A stretch of DNA of 64,000 nucleotides, taken from Lanius collurio. Lineage: Eukaryota; Chordata; Aves; Passeriformes; Laniidae. Shown one piece after another: positions 42,546 through 54,400 of the stretch (position 1 is its first letter; each line of letters starts with the position of its first letter). Where the stretch lies: the NCBI GenBank assembly GCA_020086605.1, contig JACBWW010000023.1, forward strand, positions 77,001-141,000. Reading direction: 5' to 3'. The position numbers and the translations under genes were made by a program. The notes beneath the pieces are model-generated. The model ran no database searches. It was not told the DNA's origin and saw nothing but the letters and a program-made list of their open reading frames with translations.

Positions 42546-44061
42546 CTGTTGTGCCTGGTTCTGCTGCTGCAGGGGCATGGTTATTTTTGGTGCTGGAGGA
42601 GGTTATGATCTCCTTACATAAACTACGGGACAGAGGTAGAATATAGTCAGTCCTGAGTCACAGTAAGAGTTTTAGTTCTGCAGCTCTAACACCATTAGAT
42701 CAAGAACTGGCCATAAGACTGCAACAGAATTATGAGGAAACTGATTAGGATACTGATGCACCAAGCACCCAGAAAAGCTATGGATCTGTTACATGGGCAG
42801 GCTTTGTCCTGTCTGTAGCTTTTACTTCTACTTAGGTATTTAGCTGATATTGGCTAACAGCAAGATGATGATACAAAGTGGCAGTGCCCATGTGTTGGAA
42901 GCAATTACTGGATTATTTCCTTCTCAGAGGTTCCACTGGCTGACATACAGAGCTTGGGACCATTTGTGCTTGATCTGAAACAAAGGGTGTAAAAAGGTCT
43001 CTGCTGGGTAAGATGCAGCCTGCCTGCAGCATTGCTGTCTTTGAGTGTTACAAGTCAGGGAACACAGAGAGTTTGCATGGGAGCTCTGAGAAAGGCTCCA
43101 TCTCATCGCAGCACACCAGCTCAAAACCCACTTTTCCTGTTCTCTCCCCTGCAGGAATCTGGAGAAGCTTGGCTTTGTCGTGTGTGATGTGTGTGGCATT
43201 TCCTGTGCTGTGGCTCAGCTGGGTCAGGGAGGGAGAGTGATAATCCCCAGTGTGCAGCACCTGGCTGGCAGCACTCTGTGCCCACTGGGATCAGCACAGG
43301 GGACAGAGGTTTCTCATCAGTGAAGGGAAATATAACAATAAATCAGGAGAGAGCATGGTAGTGCCGACTATGTGTGCTCAGACAAATCCTCAGAGACTGA
43401 TCAGCTCTCAGGATACCAACCTGGGTGGTGGTTCAAGGCCATGGAGCACCAGAAGCTACCACAGAATTAGTGCTTCAATGCCCAGAGCTTTGTCTCATGG
43501 CTGTAGCACAGCAATAGGATGGTCTCAAATTTTTGGGGAAGTTGGATTCCAGTCCTGACTCAGGCAGTGAATAAACTACCCAGTGTCCACCTTCCATTGG
43601 CTGGTACTCTCTCCTGTAAATGCACTGTTGACAGACAGTGCACAAGTGCTCCAGACCTTATTAATGAGGGAAGCAGTTTCCCCACAGACCTTAGATTCCC
43701 ATCACATCACCAGGCAGTCTGGAATGCACTCTGTCTTCTTGCTTTATATGAGTGATTCAGATTTTTGCATAATATATCTAATTTGTAATTTATGTATTTA
43801 GCAATTCAGGAGATATTTGAGTAGGACTTTTTTTCTTGTTACTGCTAATGCTTGAAATTATGAAAACTCTTTCTCAAGGGGAAGGGTAGACAAGAGCTCA
43901 GGCTGTGGGTGGTGGGATGGCAGGGGCCAGCAGTTAATTCAACAAAAACACATATTAGTGTGGAACACGAGGGAAGGAATTTTCTCTTCTTTTGTATCCA
44001 TTTTATTTTTCAGCCACAGAAGGCACTTATGAAAGACAAGGGTTAGCACCTCATGCTTACA

Positions 44062-44075
44062 TACACACACACACA
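44062..44075. repeat. Short (AC)n microsatellite
   Basis: About six to seven uninterrupted AC units. Confidence 0.85.
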
Positions 44076-45845
44076 GCATTTACACCCCCACAGAAACATA
44101 ATGGTGCCTGAAGTTGAGAAAGCCCAAAAACAACTGGAGGCTGGAGCCAAGACCAAACCATCACCTACCCCAGTGCTGTTCCTGTTGTGCAATGGGAGTT
44201 CATTACATCAGCATCGTTTTAGCCTGTCAATACCAGCCCACGGCTCCTCAGGCCCTGCTGTCCTGACAACCTCTAGTCTTCCCTCTACTTGGCCATCTGC
44301 AGTGACTCGGCAGCTTAACCCCACTTTTCTTCTGCCCACATCAGTGGCACTTGCACAACATCTGCTCCAAGATGCCTCACAAGGAAATGCCCTGCAAATC
44401 TCCATGTGGTTTGCAGAATGATGACCCTCTCATTAATAGTTTTCCCTGTCAAATGCTGTTTGCTTTTACTTTCAGAAGAGTCTGCATTAATGATTAGTTC
44501 CTCTATTGGACATTATTTACATAAAGTATTGCTCCCATCTCACAGGCAGCAGCTTCACAATGACACTGGGCAAGACCAGGAGCAGTGACCAGTGACAGCA
44601 AATACCAGACAACAGTCGTCTTTGCAGGATGCATACATGGAGAGCTGGGAATTTCCATACCCTCCTGGCTGCCCTGCCTGAAACGATAAGTGCTTGAGTA
44701 TTTCACAGCAAAAAAGTCCTGGGAAAAGCAAAACTATTTCTTGTGATAAAGGCTGGCTGCACATTTCGGGAAGATGAGCTTGTCAGGGATGTTGCTGCAC
44801 TCAGGCTGAACCTGTGGGAAGTGTGCCTGTTCCTAATAAATGTTGTGTGTATTTATGTGGCAGTCATTGTGCATTGCAAGAGGGGAGTCACAGAAATAAT
44901 TAGTTAAGAGCGTGAGGTTTTGGCACAGATTCCCTTTCTCAAGTAGCTGTGATGTTCATATATAAGAAAAATTGATTTGGCATCTAGACAGGATTTCAGC
45001 ACGCTCATGGTTATGGAAATCAGCTATGGGCATGGAAGAAATCTGTATATTGATTCATAAACTGACTTGATGACTTGTTCATGCCTTAATGTTTTCATGG
45101 ACTTTTACCCAAGATAAAATTGTCAGTAAGTACCACTTGACTGTGCTACAGCACCATCTAAAATGATGGGAAGAATGCAGGCAACAAAAGGGATTTCCTA
45201 TTAGGCAGAAGACTTTACTTTCTGTGCTAATTAACTTTTTCCTTAAAGAATAGCATTGTCCTTGCTATTGCATTAGAATTTGCATGTATATAACACCCAG
45301 TGAAAGATGCTTTCCTATGGTAGCCTCCAGTTTCATGGACTTATTTTATTTTGCAAGAGCTCAGGAAAGCCAGTTCTCCTCCTACTCACACCACGCTGTG
45401 TCCATGGTGCTAGAAATGCCATGACTAGGTGTGTAGGTAATAGAATGAGAATCACTCCACTTTGGTATTGTGTAGTAGGACAAAAGCCAGCCAGCATGGC
45501 TTGATGACTCCTTTTTTTTTCTCTTCCTGGCTCACAAGGAGTGTGTTTAGTCAGCATCAGCACCAACCCAAGACTGCCTTGCAGAAAACACCTACTAAGA
45601 GACTGACTCCTCAGAAACATGTTTCTCTGCAGGTTTAAATCTTAATCCCTGAATAATACCTCTGCCTGCCTCATGGCTTTCTTTGGAGACTTTCCAGCAT
45701 TGACCAATCCTGACCCCATTTGACTTAAGCTATGTGGGCTCAAAATGGAGGCAGGATGGCTGCTGGCCATAATTGAAATGAATGGAAACTATGCCATGTG
45801 CAATGTCATCTCAGACCCAGAGTGATAACGATGTGTGCCCAAATA

Positions 45846-45919
45846 CTGATCTCACTTGTAGCAGTGAGCTTCCGTGGTGACTTCAGAAGGAATCAATGGG
45901 TGTAATACAAGATGAGTCA
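45846..45919. repeat. Possible relic of a palindromic amniote repeat
   Basis: ACTGATCTCACTTGTAGCAG followed by GGTGACTTCAGAAGG, AATCAATGGGTGTAA and ACAAGATGAGTCA has the word order of the element proposed at 38,958-39,058: a GATCTCA start, a central CTTCA/TCAATGG pair and an inverted AAGATGAGTCA end. Symmetry is weak, so this is a tentative second copy. Confidence 0.28.
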
Positions 45920-46379
45920 CAACACACACAGTGTGCTATAGCAGAGTGGAATTTTCACAATAAATAATGTCTCTTTTTGTCAAGACACAAGAAAAAGCCT
46001 GGAGACCTATACTATACTGAGCTGCAAAATTCAGGAAAGAGGCCCCATATGTAACTGCATTTTTGAAGGTGAAGGTTGTTCCTTGTGGACTAAATCTTCC
46101 ATTATGATAGTCTGTTGCTCATTTTCAGAAAATTTCTGCAAGTTTTTCCATGAGTAGGGTGCAGGATTAAAAGATCTCTGGGGCCTTGTTTGACACTATT
46201 GTGTTTGGACATCATCTTACATACTAAAAGCACTCATGGAAAAAACAGAAAGATGTCTCCCAGTGTCTCAAGGGGGGCTGCTAGAAACAGAGGTATTTTC
46301 ATACCCTCAGGAAGAGAAAAAAGTCATTTTATCATTTGATAGTTGGCTTCTTGCTGATTATTAAACAGTCTGCCAAATC

Positions 46380-46475
46380 TGTGGTTAATGAGTGATTTAA
46401 ATGTAATTTGAAGTCAGCTTTTGTTTCCTTCAGTTGCTATTCTAAGAAAGAGCCCTTAAAATTAATTGATTGACA
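46380..46475 (+). promoter_or_regulatory. RUNX-like and PBX/MEIS-like sites
   Basis: TGTGGTT (46,380-46,386) fits the RUNX core. TGATTGACA (46,467-46,475), next to TTAATT, fits the PBX-partnered homeodomain site TGATTGACA(G). Both lie in an AT-rich enhancer-like stretch (46,330-46,520). Confidence 0.3.
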
Positions 46476-47580
46476 AACTGTATAATTGATGCTGCCTACG
46501 TAGCTTGCACTGGCCAAAACTGATGGGAGCACTGTCATCTTGGTCAAGGCTGCTCTAAACCCTTCAGAGAACCTCTGCTTGCCCTCTCTTTATGTTCTTG
46601 GGTAGGAGAGGGCATGTTTAGTTTTCTGCTTACTCTATTCCCTTTTGTACTTGTTCATTTGCTAGGTGCATAAAGGAGAGGAGGTCATTTGTGCACATGG
46701 GATAAAGAGGTATTATGAATTCTAAAGTGTTTGCTTTATTGGGAAAAGCACAGCGAGCAGGAGAGCTCAGGAACATAATGTGTGAATTTTTAATGAATGC
46801 TGTGCCATGTGTTTGTGCAGGGTTTTTTTTCTACCTGTAGCAGCTCTATTCATTTGGGAGAGTACTGTGTACAAGATATTCTTTAGTAGTGTGCTGGCTG
46901 CTGTTTAGTTTTAATAAATTAAATCCTTTATATCAATGTAATATTCTTTAGACAAGTACTTCCAGGACAGATTAGAAATGAACTTAAGGGGATTAAAAGC
47001 TTCTCTTGCTAAAAACAATGTTTCAGATGGGAAATCCACTTATTTATGTCACTTTCAGTGGACTACATTTGGCTTTAATATGTTGCTACTGCTAAAGAAA
47101 GCAGTGCTTTGCCCATGACTGCAGCCTTTCTGCTCTGCTTTACATACACGGCAATGTTTATTTTCTTCCATACAGTAAGTCACTTTGGGAAAGATTGATG
47201 GCTTCCCATAAAATTGAGAGAAACCATTTTCTTCTTATTTAAAGGCAACAAAAGATTTAATGAATCTGGCATTTTAAATAACATCAGTCTCTTTGTAAAA
47301 TAGGAAACTATGTAAGTGGAAGGTATGAGCAGAAAGAAAAATCTGCTCTGATTTTGCCATTGCTGCATTGTAGCAGGCTGAAAACATCAATTGGAAGGTT
47401 GTCACTATCTGTGAGATCCTGGACATTTTGGGAGCAGCCTGGTTTACCTGGTGTTGGCTCTGGTCTGTGCAGCAAGCTGAGGGTGAGGTACCAAATCACA
47501 AGCTCTTTCCTCTCACTCGTACAAGGTTACCCATTTCTATACAAAAAGCTTGTCCTAGTACGTGGTTCAGTGGTGTGTCA

Positions 47581-47614
47581 ATCCCACTGGTGGGTCTATC
47601 CCACTGGTTGGTCT
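47581..47614. repeat. 17-bp tandem duplication
   Basis: ATCCCACTGGTGGGTCT (47,581-47,597) is followed directly by ATCCCACTGGTTGGTCT (47,598-47,614), with 16 of 17 bases identical. The first unit's CCCACTGGTGGG core is an imperfect palindrome. Confidence 0.9.
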
Positions 47615-47697
47615 CTGATGCCAACCTGAAATATCTTGATTTGAAATATTATAAAATATGTAAGAATACAATTTATAATGCACAATAATATACAATA

Positions 47698-47747
47698 CAA
47701 TAACACATATATATGCATGTGTGTGTGTGTATAAATCAGTATCTGCT
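47698..47747. repeat. AT/TG microsatellite module, copy A
   Basis: CAATAA, a short (AT)n run, GCATG, about seven TG units (47,717-47,731) and the 16-mer TAAATCAGTATCTGCT (47,732-47,747) occur in this order. The same order recurs about 2 kb downstream at 49,714-49,769, ending in the identical 16-mer, so the two look homologous. Confidence 0.7.
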
Positions 47748-49713
47748 GAGTTTGTTGCACCACCACTCTGCAGGTGTTGTTGGACAGTCTGTATGTGGGA
47801 GGAGATGCTGCCTGTCCATGCCCCACTACCTGACTCCTGCTCAATGGCAGACACCCAGCCAGTGGAAAATGAGTGCTCTGGTGAACCCAGCAAAGCTGCA
47901 GCTGTCCCTCTTTCAGAGCCTTGTCCTGCTGGATATCTGACCATGCTCATATGGCTCTGAGCACTACCAGGAAGCCCTGCAGTCCTAGGCTCTGGTAGGA
48001 GCTTCCCAGCAATCACCAGCCGAGTCACACAATCCTGACCTGCAAAAGGCTGGCTGCTGCCCAGTGCTCTCACACTGGTGATTCACCAGGGCAGGATCCA
48101 CCTCTGTGGAATAAATGAGGAGGTTCTCCTGGGGGATGAACTACGACAAATTTTAAGACTGGGTTTCAGCCTCGTAAGAGACAATCCAGCACTCTTTCCT
48201 AGCATCCATGTTTGGCAATCTGAACTTTTGGTTCTTCTCCCAGACTACAAAAATGCAGTTTTTGAGTTTATGCCTCACAGCTGTTGAATGCAATGAGGAC
48301 AAAAAGGTATTAGGACACAACTGATGTCCCAAAAGGGTGAAAGAAGAAAGAACTCCTCTTGAGCCTCCTCGTAAAGCTGCCAGGAAGGGAAGAAGACTGG
48401 AGATCCTTTGAGGACAATCTGGTTTTGCCTTTTCTTAAGTAAGTTAGAAGCCTTTGGTCTACAGTGAGGACAGAAGAACTGATCATAAGAAAATGAAAAC
48501 TAGAAGAAGTATGTAAAATTAGTGTTTTAATTGGAACAAGGCCTTTCAGTCTATTTATTGTTGCTATTTGCATGCGAGACCATGAAACTGCAGTGCTTAG
48601 TCTTACATGTCAGCTCCAAGAGCTCAGTTATGGTTTGCAGATCTGTTATTATTCAATTGCAGTGCAGATAGCTTGGGCAGAGGGAGAGGTTCCACCCCAC
48701 AGCACATAAAGTTTGTCTTGGTAACTGTGTCCCTGACACAGTGCTGGATTTTGTTATTTTAGGCACACCTCTCCCCATCATTACTTAAAACAGTTTCACA
48801 ATAATTTCTATTCCATCATGTTTCATTACACAGTAAAGTACTATTTATTTAAATGGTTTTTCAGAGTAACTTAATTCCTGGTACCTGGTTAAAACAAAAT
48901 TATTTCCTTTAATGCTTTCAAGCCATTGAAAGTCCAGATTTGTGTCCATTTTGGTTCATTTTTCAAACACTATTTAGTGCCCTCTTTCCACACCCAGAAG
49001 CTGACATTCAGATTGAATAGTGTATCTGATCAAGCAAGGGATATGCTTTGAAGACAACGCTCAAAGACTGAGTTGTGTGACTCCATTGGTACTCAAAAGG
49101 GCCCTAAAGTGAGCCTTCATATTAACCTTGTATTCTTGGGATTGAAGGAGAATAGGCTGGTAAGCAGAAATTGAACCACCATCTTTTTTTATTTTTCTTC
49201 TGTTTTATTTTCTGAAGTTAGATTTCACTCCTTTCCCCCAAACCACATATTTTTTTGCTAGTCCTAGTATTTATCAGATATCGAAATCCTTATATATTGT
49301 ACATGACAACAAGTTCTGACTGAAATTTCACCACTAGTTTTAGAGTGGAGAGGGTAATTTTCTGTACAATAATGATGGTTTCTTTAGTCACTACAGGCAC
49401 TATGTGCACACTGCTCATAACACTTGAGGATAAAATTTATATACATTGTCACATGGTTTATCTGAAAAAATAGATATATATAGTGTTGAAGAAAGAAGTA
49501 TATAATGAGGATCAAGGATAGAATTTCACTGAGAAATATGGCGTCAAAATGCTTCTCATTTTAAATTAAGCTTTCAATGGCAAGTGCTTGGCTTTCAGCA
49601 ACTCCTCTGAAACCCTTTTAATTGAAGTTCCATGAAAATCTGGGGAGTTCAGCTCAAGTTCACCTCCCAAACCCATCCTGATTTCATTAAAGATCTGATC
49701 TTTCTTTATGTGC

Positions 49714-49769
49714 CAATAAAATATATATATATATAAACATGTATGAGCGTGTGTAAATCAGTATCTGCT
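49714..49769. repeat. AT/TG microsatellite module, copy B
   Basis: CAATAA, an (AT)8-9 run (about 49,719-49,735), ACATGTATGAGCG, a short TG run and the 16-mer TAAATCAGTATCTGCT (49,754-49,769). It shares element order and the exact 16-mer with copy A; similarity ends right after the 16-mer in both. Confidence 0.7.
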
Positions 49770-51419
49770 AGATAACTGTTGTTTTGTGTTGTTTTGTTAG
49801 GTTTTTTTCCCTAAGAAACAATTTCTCTTCTCTTTATGAAGGATGAATTCTGCACATGCAATGGATGTTGGAACAATCCATGGGAGATCCTTCCCGCTCC
49901 CTGTGCCCCAGGATGGGATTTGGAGCACACAACACCCTAATTGCTTCCCTCTCCTGGCGTGCTCTGCCATCATCCCCTCGTGGCCTGGGTAGGGACAGGG
50001 GAGGCTCAGGATGGTTTCCTTGGTGCTCAATGCAATGGAAACAGCACAGTCAGCATAAACTGGGCACTGAGCTTGCCTTGGTCAGGCTTAGGGTATTGCT
50101 ATGTTATTTCCATGTCACTATTTTCTGTTCCTGCCTTCTAAGACCCAATAGAGGCCTTGATAATTCTTGCTCAGGGCTCATGTCTGGACAGTGATTTCAC
50201 CTTTTTGGGGTTTTGGTTCTTTCCTTTTCCAGCTGCAGGGACCAGATATGCCTGTAACAGTACCAAGGGGCTGAGGCTACTTATACCACGGCCTATTATC
50301 TCTTTGCTAAACCAGTAAAATAGTGAGATGTCTTTAAAAATTATACCCATATATCAGAGGTTTTCAGCTTGGCTATAGGGTCCTTTCAAAGCCATGAGTT
50401 TGGAGAGATTCATTTTTGCCCTTCTGGGCAGAAAACAGTGTTCCCATTTCCTTCCCCGTCAACTCTGTTACGTAGATTCCCGTGGGACAGAGAGGAAGGG
50501 TCCCTGGGAATTGCTGGTGTTCCTGCTTTTATTTTGTGTGAGACTCCAGATGAAAATGTGTTGAAAGCTGTGTAAATCCTGAGTTCCCCAAGGCAGAGAG
50601 CTGTGATATACTCAAGCCCTGTGTCAGTCCCCCATGTAGCAGCATGCCAATGACTCTTCCATTAGATATCACTTGGGTACCCATTTCTCACTTTCATCCC
50701 ACTCCTGGAGAAATAATTGGTGTCAGGTTCTTTTATTTTAATCAATTATTTTGTTCTGTTACTGTTGCAACTGCTACCTGTTCCACAAGGCTCCTCACAA
50801 GCTCTGCACATTGCTATCTGCAGTTTTATGAATCAGATCTCAGTGTTTCTGATCAGGGCTCAGCTGGAACCACACATCCTTGGTTCATATGTTTAATATA
50901 CTCAAAATGCACCAAATGACAGTTTATAATATCATTATCAACAGTTAAAGACATTATAACTTCAAGAAATGAAAAGAAAGTGCAGCCATATGTGGAAATG
51001 CTTTATTTTGTGCACTTTTAACCCTCACAATAGTTCAGCTGCAAAAAAGGGGATAGCAATGAGAAGCAAGGAGAAAATCGTATGTCTGCAAAATCATTTT
51101 TCAGCTTTCTGTCCACTGCTGTCATGAAAGAGCACTGAGCTCTTGGATGGTAAATAACAACCGAGGACTAATTTATTTTTCTTCATAAAATTATTTCTAG
51201 AATTGGATTCAAATGTGTTCCTTATTACACGGTTTGATAATTCAGTGATGCTTTCCCCCCATAACATACGAGCTGATTTAAACCTTCACTCCAAACAGCC
51301 TCAGGCTTATTAAGAACAGTGTGGACTGAGTATGGATTAGGTTTAAAAGTAATAAAAAAGTAGACCTGTTGGTTAGGTGAAAAATTCACTATCAGATTCC
51401 TGAGTGCAGCTTTCTTTTC

Positions 51420-52330
51420 ATGTGCAAACTGCATTAAATGAGGCATTTAATTCAACAAATCCATAGTTCTGATCCACCAGAAATAGAGACTGGGTTAGTT
51501 CAATTTGTAACAAACGATCTCCATATGATCAAAGTCCTGAGAGCTGATTCCAACATACTGCTTAAATTAGTCTAACACCGAAGTGTTTGGCTCTGGGACA
51601 ATATTTGGAATGTCTTACCAGAAGAAAAATTCCTCTGCACACATGGTTCCAATATCTGGGAATGCCAACCTTGCTTTTTAATGGGCTGACAGGGAGCCTC
51701 CGTGCTAACTTTCTGACTCCAAAAAGTTCTTGTGCTGTCACCCGCAAACCAGCTTGGATAATTTTTCCTTGGCTTCCTTATTAAAGCCTGAATGAAGGGA
51801 TTGTGTGGCTTTCTTAATGTCACTTGGTCTGCTTGCCATAAATTCAAGCACTCATGATGAAAGCTCCACTTATATTTCGCTGGGAAATGGAATCAAGGAG
51901 AATGCACCCTCGTTCACAATAAATAACTAAAGTTGAGTTATTAAGTGTATTTCATATACTGGTGCCTTATTACATCAGCAGTTTAGATAATGGCTCCTTA
52001 AAAATACTCCTCCGCTGAAATGTATGACGAGTGAGTTGCACAGAGGATCCCAATGCATGGAACCAAATCAGCAGGCCAGAGCAATAACTTAGGACTGTAT
52101 TAACAAATATCAAATATTTACATTTTTACATGCTGCTGTCTGTTTAGATTAAGCAACCATAGCAATAACAGCAGTCAGCAGCGAGGGCCGTATTTGCTCG
52201 GTTCCTGCCAGGGAATTCTCAGCTGGGATTGTTTGTTTGCTTTGTGCAGTGAAGATTCGAGCTGTTTACACTGTAGCTCCAGTTTTAGAGAGTGCTAATT
52301 ATGCTCTACTGCTGAACCCCTCTCCTTCTC
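51420..52330. promoter_or_regulatory. Long enhancer-like region
   Basis: About 900 bp without recognised repeats. AT-rich, homeodomain-core-rich words (GCATTTAATTC, GAGTTATTAAG, CTAATTATGC) alternate with retained CpGs (TTTCGCTGGG, CCTCCGCTG, GACGAGTG, GGCCGTATTTGC). It contains the X-box-like site at 52,153. No open frame is convincing. Confidence 0.27.
52153..52166 (+). promoter_or_regulatory. X-box-like (RFX) site
   Basis: GCAACCATAGCAAT fits the RFX X-box (GTNRCC, 0-3 bases, RGYAAC) with one mismatch in each half and a 2-base spacer. It sits in an enhancer-like block and lies about 800 bp from the RFX-type palindrome at 52,957. Confidence 0.3.
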
Positions 52331-52480
52331 AAAATCTGCTGTTCTGCAAAAATATTTTACACTGGTCTCGAGGAAAACAATCTGACTCATGGCAGGCAAC
52401 AAAGAGTGCCCCAGTGCCTTATAACTTTTTCTTTTAATGTGGTGAGCATTGCTAAATGGAAGTTCATGCCTTTAACTCTG

Positions 52481-52532
52481 CTTTCTTTTTCTTTTCTTTA
52501 TTTTTTTAATTTTTTTTTTTTTTTTTTTTTTT
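52481..52532. repeat. T-rich tract with uninterrupted T23
   Basis: A CTTTCTTTTTCTTTTC-type run leads into T7, AA and then T23 (52,510-52,532), the longest homopolymer noticed in the window. Read on the minus strand it is a long poly(A), but the sequence preceding it on that strand (52,533 onwards) is not a recognisable processed transcript. CR1 does not add poly(A), so the origin is unexplained. Confidence 0.9.
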
Positions 52533-52609
52533 AAGACTGGACAAGAGTTTCAAAGTCCTTGGCTGAATTTCCTCTCACAATTTTACTCCTTTTTATGGAA
52601 CTTCTGACC

Positions 52610-52956
52610 GTGAAATGGGCTGACATAATTCAGCTAGAGGGGTGTGTAGCATCGACCTCACTACATACATTAAGCATGCATATCATTCTTTACCTTTTCC
52701 CCTGTTATTATATGTGCAGTGGGATGTAACAAATTGACACTCACCCAGGAACAGGCAGAGCTGACAGTGAGTAAATGCCCCGATTAGCATAGCATTGTTA
52801 TAACTTTGCAGTTCCTTCCTGATTAGTTAAAATATGTGTTGCATGGCTATGACACTATTTTTAAATCTGTGCTAAGCATTGCTCGATACTTTATGGGTGA
52901 AGGAGGCAGGATGAAGGATGAAAGGCTGGCACTCAGAAATTCAGCAAAACCAATTC
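52610..52956. promoter_or_regulatory. Enhancer-like block beside the RFX palindrome
   Basis: Complex AT-rich sequence with AAGCATGCATATC, CCGATTAGCATAG, CTGATTAGTTAA and TGCTCGATAC. It ends at the RFX-type palindrome (52,957-52,980). Confidence 0.22.
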
Positions 52957-52980
52957 AGTTACCATGTTTTCATGGTAACT
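52957..52980. promoter_or_regulatory. Perfect palindrome with two RFX-type half-sites
   Basis: AGTTACCATG, TTTT, CATGGTAACT is a perfect 10-bp inverted repeat. Each arm holds an RFX half-site (GTTACC fits GTNRCC; GGTAAC fits RGYAAC). Classical X-boxes place the half-sites 0-3 bases apart; here they are 10 apart, about one helical turn. Factor binding is inferred from motif knowledge, not shown. Confidence 0.4.
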
Positions 52981-53178
52981 ATGCTGAACAGGTGGCTAAG
53001 TAAGCCAATTAAACAGACTTTAAGAACAAATTATGATAGTAATTCATTGTCTGGGATCATTGAAATGCACTGTGTGGAATCTGTTCCCCAGAGCTGCCTG
53101 AATAATGAAAATCTATTTTTGTATAATTTTATTGTTTTCCTGCCATCATGAATGTTCAAAGGATATCTCCTTCCTTTC

Positions 53179-53193
53179 TTTTTTTTTTTTTTT
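53179..53193. repeat. Poly(T) tract, 15 bases
   Basis: T15 inside a T/C-rich stretch. No associated element is recognised. Confidence 0.9.
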
Positions 53194-53489
53194 ATCTTGG
53201 CGGTGGATGGAGAGGGAAAGACAGAGGACTTTTTCCAGAATTTTTTTTAAAAAGAATGTGATCCAATTAAAAACCCCAAATTCTTAACATGTAAGATCAT
53301 CTTTCAAATGAAACAAGAGTTTGCTAATGAAATCTTATAACTGTTTTAGAAAAGAATTTTTTTATTATGAGTTGAAAACCTTCAATAATTTCATAGACAA
53401 GAATCAGCAAAAGCTCAAAGTCCTTCGGACATAAATATTTTGATCAAAAAAGTGCCTGGCAAAGGCCAGTAAAGAAAGTGTGAAACATG

Positions 53490-53535
53490 AGGCCAATTTT
53501 GAGCCTTTTAACTTCAATGGTGTGCTCCAGAGATG
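53490..53535. repeat. Possible half-copy of a palindromic amniote repeat
   Basis: GAGGCCAATTTTGAGCCTTT and AACTTCAATGGTGTGCTCC resemble one arm of the palindromic repeats noted elsewhere here (GGCCAAATTCTG start, CTTCAATGG centre). The opposite arm is not visible, so confidence is low. Confidence 0.22.
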
Positions 53536-53789
53536 TAGGATCTTCACTATAGTTTTGGGAAATGATTGTTCAAGGGTGTGGAAGACAATGCTCTAAACTA
53601 TCCATGTGATCTGATTCAGCTCTCTCAGCATCAGCTCTTCCACCTCATTGGCAGAGCTTTAAAGTTAACACAGGCCCTGAAAACTTTGGAGCTGTAAGTA
53701 GTAGTCTCCAGTACTCCAGATCATATCTTCTTCATGGTCTGGCTCAGTGATGCTCTGGCATTGATGAAAAAATGTGCCAAAGACTGACA

Positions 53790-53888
53790 AACACATATAT
53801 ATGTGTATAGATATATACGTTATATAGAATACAGATATTTACACACTAAATTATGTGTATATATAAATATATAATATATGTATATATG
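53790..53888. repeat. Imperfect AT/ATAC-rich microsatellite
   Basis: About 100 bp of interrupted ACAT, ATAT and GTAT runs (for example ACACATATATATGTGTATAG near the start and ATATATAAATATATAATATA near the end). It is a decayed simple repeat. Confidence 0.85.
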
Positions 53889-54119
53889 AATAGTAGTCAA
53901 TAATGAATTTCTGCTTTTTGTTCCTTTTTCTTTTGAGATCTGAGGCAGAAAAGGGTTCTCTGGAATGATCTCAGGCCATTGCACAGCCACAGCTGTACAG
54001 TGGCCACATAGGCCTTCATTTGAACCCCTGACCCAGGAACAAAATAAATTACGTCTAGACAGAGGTATGGAGATGGTGAGTGACAGAAGAATAGCACTCA
54101 GAAATGGTGTTCAAGAGAT

Positions 54120-54400
54120 TCTGTATTCATTTTAGTAGTGTATCTGTTTAGCCAATTTATTCATTTGACAAGTTCCTTTCTAACCATCCTAATTTACCAT
54201 TTAGCCTAAGATGGCCTTCATTAGTTTATTAGATATTCATCGGAAGAGATTTTAGCATAAATACAGTTCCAGAGAGGATTACCGCCCAGGGAATCTATTC
54301 TTTTAACCTACTTACTCGTCTATCAAGTATTTGTTGAAAAGGACTCGTATTTACTTAGTCTCTTAATGAAGTCTAGAAAAGCTTTTCTGCAAAGGGAATA
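54120..54400. promoter_or_regulatory. Enhancer-like block
   Basis: Non-repetitive, with TTAGTTTATTAG, GGATTACCGCCC, TTACTCGTC and GGACTCGTATTTAC. CpGs are kept in AT-rich DNA. Confidence 0.22.

Larger units (their letters stand above)
42550..46330. other. Gene-free sequence
   Basis: Overlapping chance frames (to 122 codons) at 43.0-44.7 kb on both strands. Contains the (AC)n run at 44,062 and the tentative palindromic relic at 45,846. Confidence 0.5.
46525..51410. other. Gene-free sequence
   Basis: Holds the tandem unit (47,581) and the two microsatellite modules. The 168-codon reverse frame at 47,567-48,073 is the longest in the window, but its middle is a translated TG microsatellite (Thr-His repeats) followed by AT-rich DNA, so I do not call it a gene. 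Confidence 0.5.

Noticed and set aside
47567..48073. Longest open frame, 168 codons, reverse strand
   Set aside because: Its middle is a translated TG microsatellite and AT-rich DNA, other frames are open at the same place, and no domain is visible.
53490..53535. Full palindromic element
   Set aside because: Only one arm resembles the consensus; listed as a low-confidence half-copy and not as a finding.
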